DNA of 64,000 nt from assembly GCA_026004735.1 (NCBI GenBank), contig BPJS01000001.1:3173641-3237640 (forward strand), in the 5' to 3' direction. This DNA comes from Isosphaeraceae bacterium (GTDB taxonomy: Bacteria > Planctomycetota > Planctomycetia > Isosphaerales > Isosphaeraceae). The stretch's first letter is position 1; every line of letters starts with the position of its first letter. Below, piece by piece: positions 61,976 through 64,000 of this stretch. The notes beneath the pieces were generated by a model. That model saw nothing but the letters and a program-made list of their open reading frames with translations, was not told the origin of the DNA and ran no database searches. The position numbers and the translations under genes were made by a program.

Positions 61976-62900
61976 GGCAGGGATCTTATGCCTGGCGGCT
62001 GTGTGGGAGGCTGCGGTGATCGTCGGTCTGAACCCGGAGGCCCGCGAGGATCGGGCCGCTGGATCGCATTCTACGCCTGCGACGGCCCGGCTCTGGAGTT
62101 TTGAGGAGCTGAAAGCGCATCTCGGGAAGCCGGGGCTGCGGATTTTGGATGCCCGTCCGAAGGAGGCGTACCAGGCAGGGCATCTACCGGGGGCGGTCTG
62201 GGTCGATGTGGCGGCGGCCGAGAAGCTGGCCGCGACGCCGGCGGGTCTGAAGGATGCGGAGGCCTGGGCCGCCTGGGCTGCGCCGCTGGGCATCGGCCCC
62301 GAGACCGAGGTGGTCGTCTACGATGATCAACGGCAATTGGCCGCCGCTCGAATCTGGTGGCTGTTGACCTATCTGGGGGTTGAGCGGGCCGGGTTGGTCG
62401 ATGGCGGATACACGCTCTGGGCCAGCCAGGGACTGCCGGTGGCGATGGAGGCGACGGTGGTCGAGCCGAGGCCGTTCCAGGTCCGGTTTCAGAGTCAGCG
62501 TCTTGCGGAGCGTGGCGAGGTGTTGGCAGCGCTGGGCAAGCCGGGTGTTCAGGTGCTGGACGCGCGGAGCCCGGCCGAATACGCCGGGGTGGATCGACGC
62601 TCGAAGCGCTCGGGGCACATTCCGTCGGCGTGCAACCTGGAGTGGAAGAATCTGGTCGGCGACGACGGCCGTTTCGTTCCGCTGGACCAGGCCCGGGATC
62701 TGCTCGGGGCGGCCCGGCTCCAGCCGGGAGGGACCGTGATCACCCACTGTCAGGGCGGAGGTCGGGCTTCGGTGGCCGCGTTTGTGCTCGAGCGGCTCGG
62801 CTATGCGGCACGCAACTACTACGCGAGCTGGGGCGACTGGGGCAACGCCGAGGACACGCCGATCGAAGGCGAGACCGGACCGGCAAGTGAGCGAGGGTGA
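61956..62900 (+). CDS. Tat-exported two-domain rhodanese-like sulfurtransferase
   Basis: 314 aa. The GTG start at 61956 gives MRRRQFMAGILCLAAVWEAA, a plausible twin-arginine signal; an ATG at 61974 would remove the arginines but has AGGAGG at good distance. Two rhodanese domains: an inactive-looking first (LRILDARPKEAYQAGHLPGA) and a second with active Cys in VITHCQGGGRASVAAFVLER. It transfers sulfane sulfur, e.g. from 3-mercaptopyruvate or thiosulfate to cyanide or thiols. Start region overlaps the protease on the other strand; the stop overlaps the cupin start (GTGA). Confidence 0.85.
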   Translation: MRRRQFMAGILCLAAVWEAAVIVGLNPEAREDRAAGSHSTPATARLWSFEELKAHLGKPGLRILDARPKEAYQAGHLPGAVWVDVAAAEKLAATPAGLKDAEAWAAWAAPLGIGPETEVVVYDDQRQLAAARIWWLLTYLGVERAGLVDGGYTLWASQGLPVAMEATVVEPRPFQVRFQSQRLAERGEVLAALGKPGVQVLDARSPAEYAGVDRRSKRSGHIPSACNLEWKNLVGDDGRFVPLDQARDLLGAARLQPGGTVITHCQGGGRASVAAFVLERLGYAARNYYASWGDWGNAEDTPIEGETGPASERG

Positions 62901-63271
62901 CGACCGTGCCGATGCTCATTGCGGCGGCGACGCGGGTCGAGGCCGCCGGCCATCCACCGAAGCAGATCGACGAATATGTCGGCCGGGTCAACACGGGCAC
63001 GACAGAGCTGTCGATCGCGCACATGCGCAGTCCGGCGGGCTGGTCCGAGCCGGGCCAGCGACCGACGTTTGACGAGTACACGGTGGTGCTGCGGGGACGG
63101 CTGCGGGTGGAGTCGGAGGCCGGGGTTGTGGAGGTCGCGGCCGGTCAGGCGGTCTTAGTCCGCGCGGGCGAGTGGGTTCGGTATGCGACGCCGGGACCGG
63201 AAGGAGCTGAGTACCTGGCGGTCTGTGTGCCGGCGTTCAGCCTGGAAGCGGCCCGGCGCGACCCGTCGTGA
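62897..63271 (+). CDS. Cupin-domain protein
   Basis: 124 aa. One cupin barrel: RPTFDEYTVVLRGRLRVESE, AAGQAVLVRAGEWVRYATPG. Metal-binding residues are not the full GxH-type set (FDEYTVVLRG; no second His), so binding is uncertain. The ATG at 62912 (MLIAAATRVEAAG) or GTG 62897 overlapping the rhodanese stop as GTGA. Coupled to the rhodanese gene. Confidence 0.78.
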   Translation: MTTVPMLIAAATRVEAAGHPPKQIDEYVGRVNTGTTELSIAHMRSPAGWSEPGQRPTFDEYTVVLRGRLRVESEAGVVEVAAGQAVLVRAGEWVRYATPGPEGAEYLAVCVPAFSLEAARRDPS

Positions 63272-63305
63272 GATCAGCCGTCTCGAGAGAGATCTGGAAA
63301 GCCAA

Positions 63306-63342
63306 CCGCCGCGGCGAGAACCAGGGGTTCTCGCCGCGGCGG
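63306..63342. terminator. Strong bidirectional hairpin between cupin and histone-like genes
   Basis: Perfect 17-bp arms (63306-63322 and 63326-63342, beginning CCGCCGCGGCGAGAACC) with a 3-nt loop, between the convergent cupin and 26-aa genes. No long T-tract, but position and strength fit transcript termination. Confidence 0.65.
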
Positions 63343-63385
63343 GAGGAAATGGCTCACGAAGCCGGAGAACCGGCTGCGAATGGGC

Positions 63386-63466
63386 TCACTTGCTCTTCTT
63401 CTTGGGCGCGGCCTTCTTGGTCGTCTTGGCGGCGGCCTTCTTCGGAGCGCTCTTCTTCGCGGCCAT
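63386..63466 (-). CDS. 26-aa Lys/Ala-rich histone-H1-like peptide
   Basis: Minus-strand gene of 26 codons: MAAKKSAPKKAAAKTTKKAA then PKKKSK. This is the (P/A)KK repeat of histone H1-like and AlgP-like tails, which bind DNA non-specifically; here it is the whole protein. GGAG lies 8 nt before the ATG and the gene ends into the strong hairpin at 63306-63342. Such short KKA proteins are known in planctomycetes. Too short to prove by sequence alone, but the pattern and signals are clear. Confidence 0.7.
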   Translation of the reverse strand: MAAKKSAPKKAAAKTTKKAAPKKKSK

Positions 63467-63793
63467 GATGGATCTCCGTACGATCAGTCACGCGGACTTG
63501 TGGAACATGACCGGCCCCAATCATCCGGTCATTCCCAACTAAGTAAATAAGATGGTATGTGGCGGTCGTCAAGAGAGTTTAGGGGTTTGGCGCGCGATTT
63601 TGTCGAGTTTTTTCCGATGACGTCCGCTCACATGAGGGCGCGAGCTTGCGGCGATTGGTCGAGGTGGGTCTGAGGCTGGCCGGCGGGGATCGGATGCCGG
63701 GTGTGGAGCCGAGGCTTGCGATGCCGAGGCGGGCGGCTTAGCCTCGGACGCGCAGGGCGTGCCTGCTGAGGGCGAGGCCGCGGAGACAGCGCG
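63467..63793. other. Intergenic, includes promoter region of the histone-like gene
   Basis: About 325 bp. AT-rich patch at 63535-63565 (AACTAAGTAAATAAGATGGT) lies 70-100 bp upstream of the histone-like gene and probably contains its minus-strand promoter. No other gene seen. Confidence 0.4.
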
Positions 63794-64000
63794 ATGCGGA
63801 ACGTGGGTTGGTTGCTGGGGAGCCTGGTGGCAGGCTGGCTCTGGGTCGCTCACGCCTGGAGTCAAGAAGCGGGACCGCTGCCCGGGACGCGGCCGCTGAC
63901 CGACCAGGGCGACCTGGCCATGCGGATGGTCGAGGGCGTGGACCGGTTCTTGGTGCGAAAGACGGGCGAGTCGGTCGCGGGGCGGGCGCGATACTGGCAG
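63794..64000 (+). CDS. Exported protein, start only (cut by window edge)
   Basis: From the ATG at 63794 the frame is open to the window end: a signal peptide (NVGWLLGSLVAGWLWVAHAW), then DQGDLAMRMVEGVDRFLVRK and SVAGRARYWQ. The sequence MVEGxDRFLxRKTxESVxxRARxW is the N-terminal pattern of planctomycete exported alpha/beta-hydrolase (acetyl xylan esterase-like) proteins as I remember them. The catalytic part is outside the window, so this is tentative. Confidence 0.6.
   Translation, partial: MRNVGWLLGSLVAGWLWVAHAWSQEAGPLPGTRPLTDQGDLAMRMVEGVDRFLVRKTGESVAGRARYWQ

Noticed and set aside
63183..63572. Longer frames over the histone-like gene
   Set aside because: Their composition is frame-shifted poly-Lys/Ala codons; the 26-aa frame alone gives the KKA repeat with a ribosome binding site.

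Overview
This is high-GC bacterial DNA, and the gene content points to a planctomycete, tentatively Isosphaeraceae-like. The signs are a c-type heme domain fused to a long extracytoplasmic region, a PEP-CTERM protein, many Tat or Sec secreted proteins of unknown role, a MoxR/DUF58/VWA cluster extended by large membrane proteins, and a Lys/Ala-rich histone-H1-like peptide. The placement rests on family recognition from sequence only.

Positions 1 to about 16,600 are an integrated mobile element that runs off the left edge. It ends with a tyrosine recombinase and an excisionase-like gene beside the 3' end of a tRNA-Ala(CGC) gene. From left to right it carries: (i) a leftward operon abiEi-abiEii-alkB-like with ATGA overlaps and a promoter/operator overlap, the alkB-like gene being frameshifted; (ii) a divergent cargo of two DUF6573-like genes, a decayed RadC-like gene and three unrecognised genes; (iii) a TerY-like VWA protein followed by a membrane-anchored kinase-like protein; (iv) a transfer module of a small MobC/ribbon-helix-helix-like protein, a MobF-type relaxase without a helicase, a VirD4/TraD-like coupling ATPase and a lipoprotein. 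No type IV secretion channel genes are visible, so the element is either mobilizable or its channel genes lie outside the window. Codon choice (C-ending, CTC/GTC/GCC) changes to G-ending (CTG/GTG/GCG) at the tRNA.

From 16.7 to 31.7 kb lies chromosomal housekeeping: a propeller glycosidase-like protein, a ridA-SDR-SIS operon, the agmatine-to-putrescine pair (N-carbamoylputrescine amidase and agmatine deiminase), an RsuA/RluB-type pseudouridine synthase coupled to a PyrK-like flavoprotein, a UVR-motif protein, an amidohydrolase-like protein, tRNA-Lys(CTT), a zinc-ribbon/coiled-coil protein broken at a G8 tract, and a Tat-exported TIM-barrel protein.

From 32.0 to 47.5 kb is a nine-gene co-directional cluster, much of it linked by ATGA overlaps: MoxR ATPase, DUF58, two membrane VWA proteins, a 1092-aa DUF4175-like membrane/coiled-coil protein, two exported helical proteins, a terpenoid-cyclase-fold repeat protein and a 920-aa protein ending in a TlpA-like thioredoxin domain. 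It looks like one chaperone/envelope complex.

From 47.5 to 64 kb are deoC, a triple-HhH ComEA-like protein, an arsenic operon (arsR-acr3-arsC-arsM) with two matching ArsR-like operators, a CHAD protein, a methyltransferase, a small Gly-Gly-ending ubiquitin-like candidate next to a 290-aa unknown protein, a PEP-CTERM protein, PhoX-like and heme-domain exported proteins, an archaeal-type phosphoglycerate mutase, a metzincin-like protease divergent from and overlapping a Tat rhodanese, a cupin, a 26-aa histone-like peptide, and the start of an exported protein. The best leads for something new are the island's VWA/kinase/minimal-relaxase set, the AbiE-AlkB operon and the Gly-Gly protein pair.
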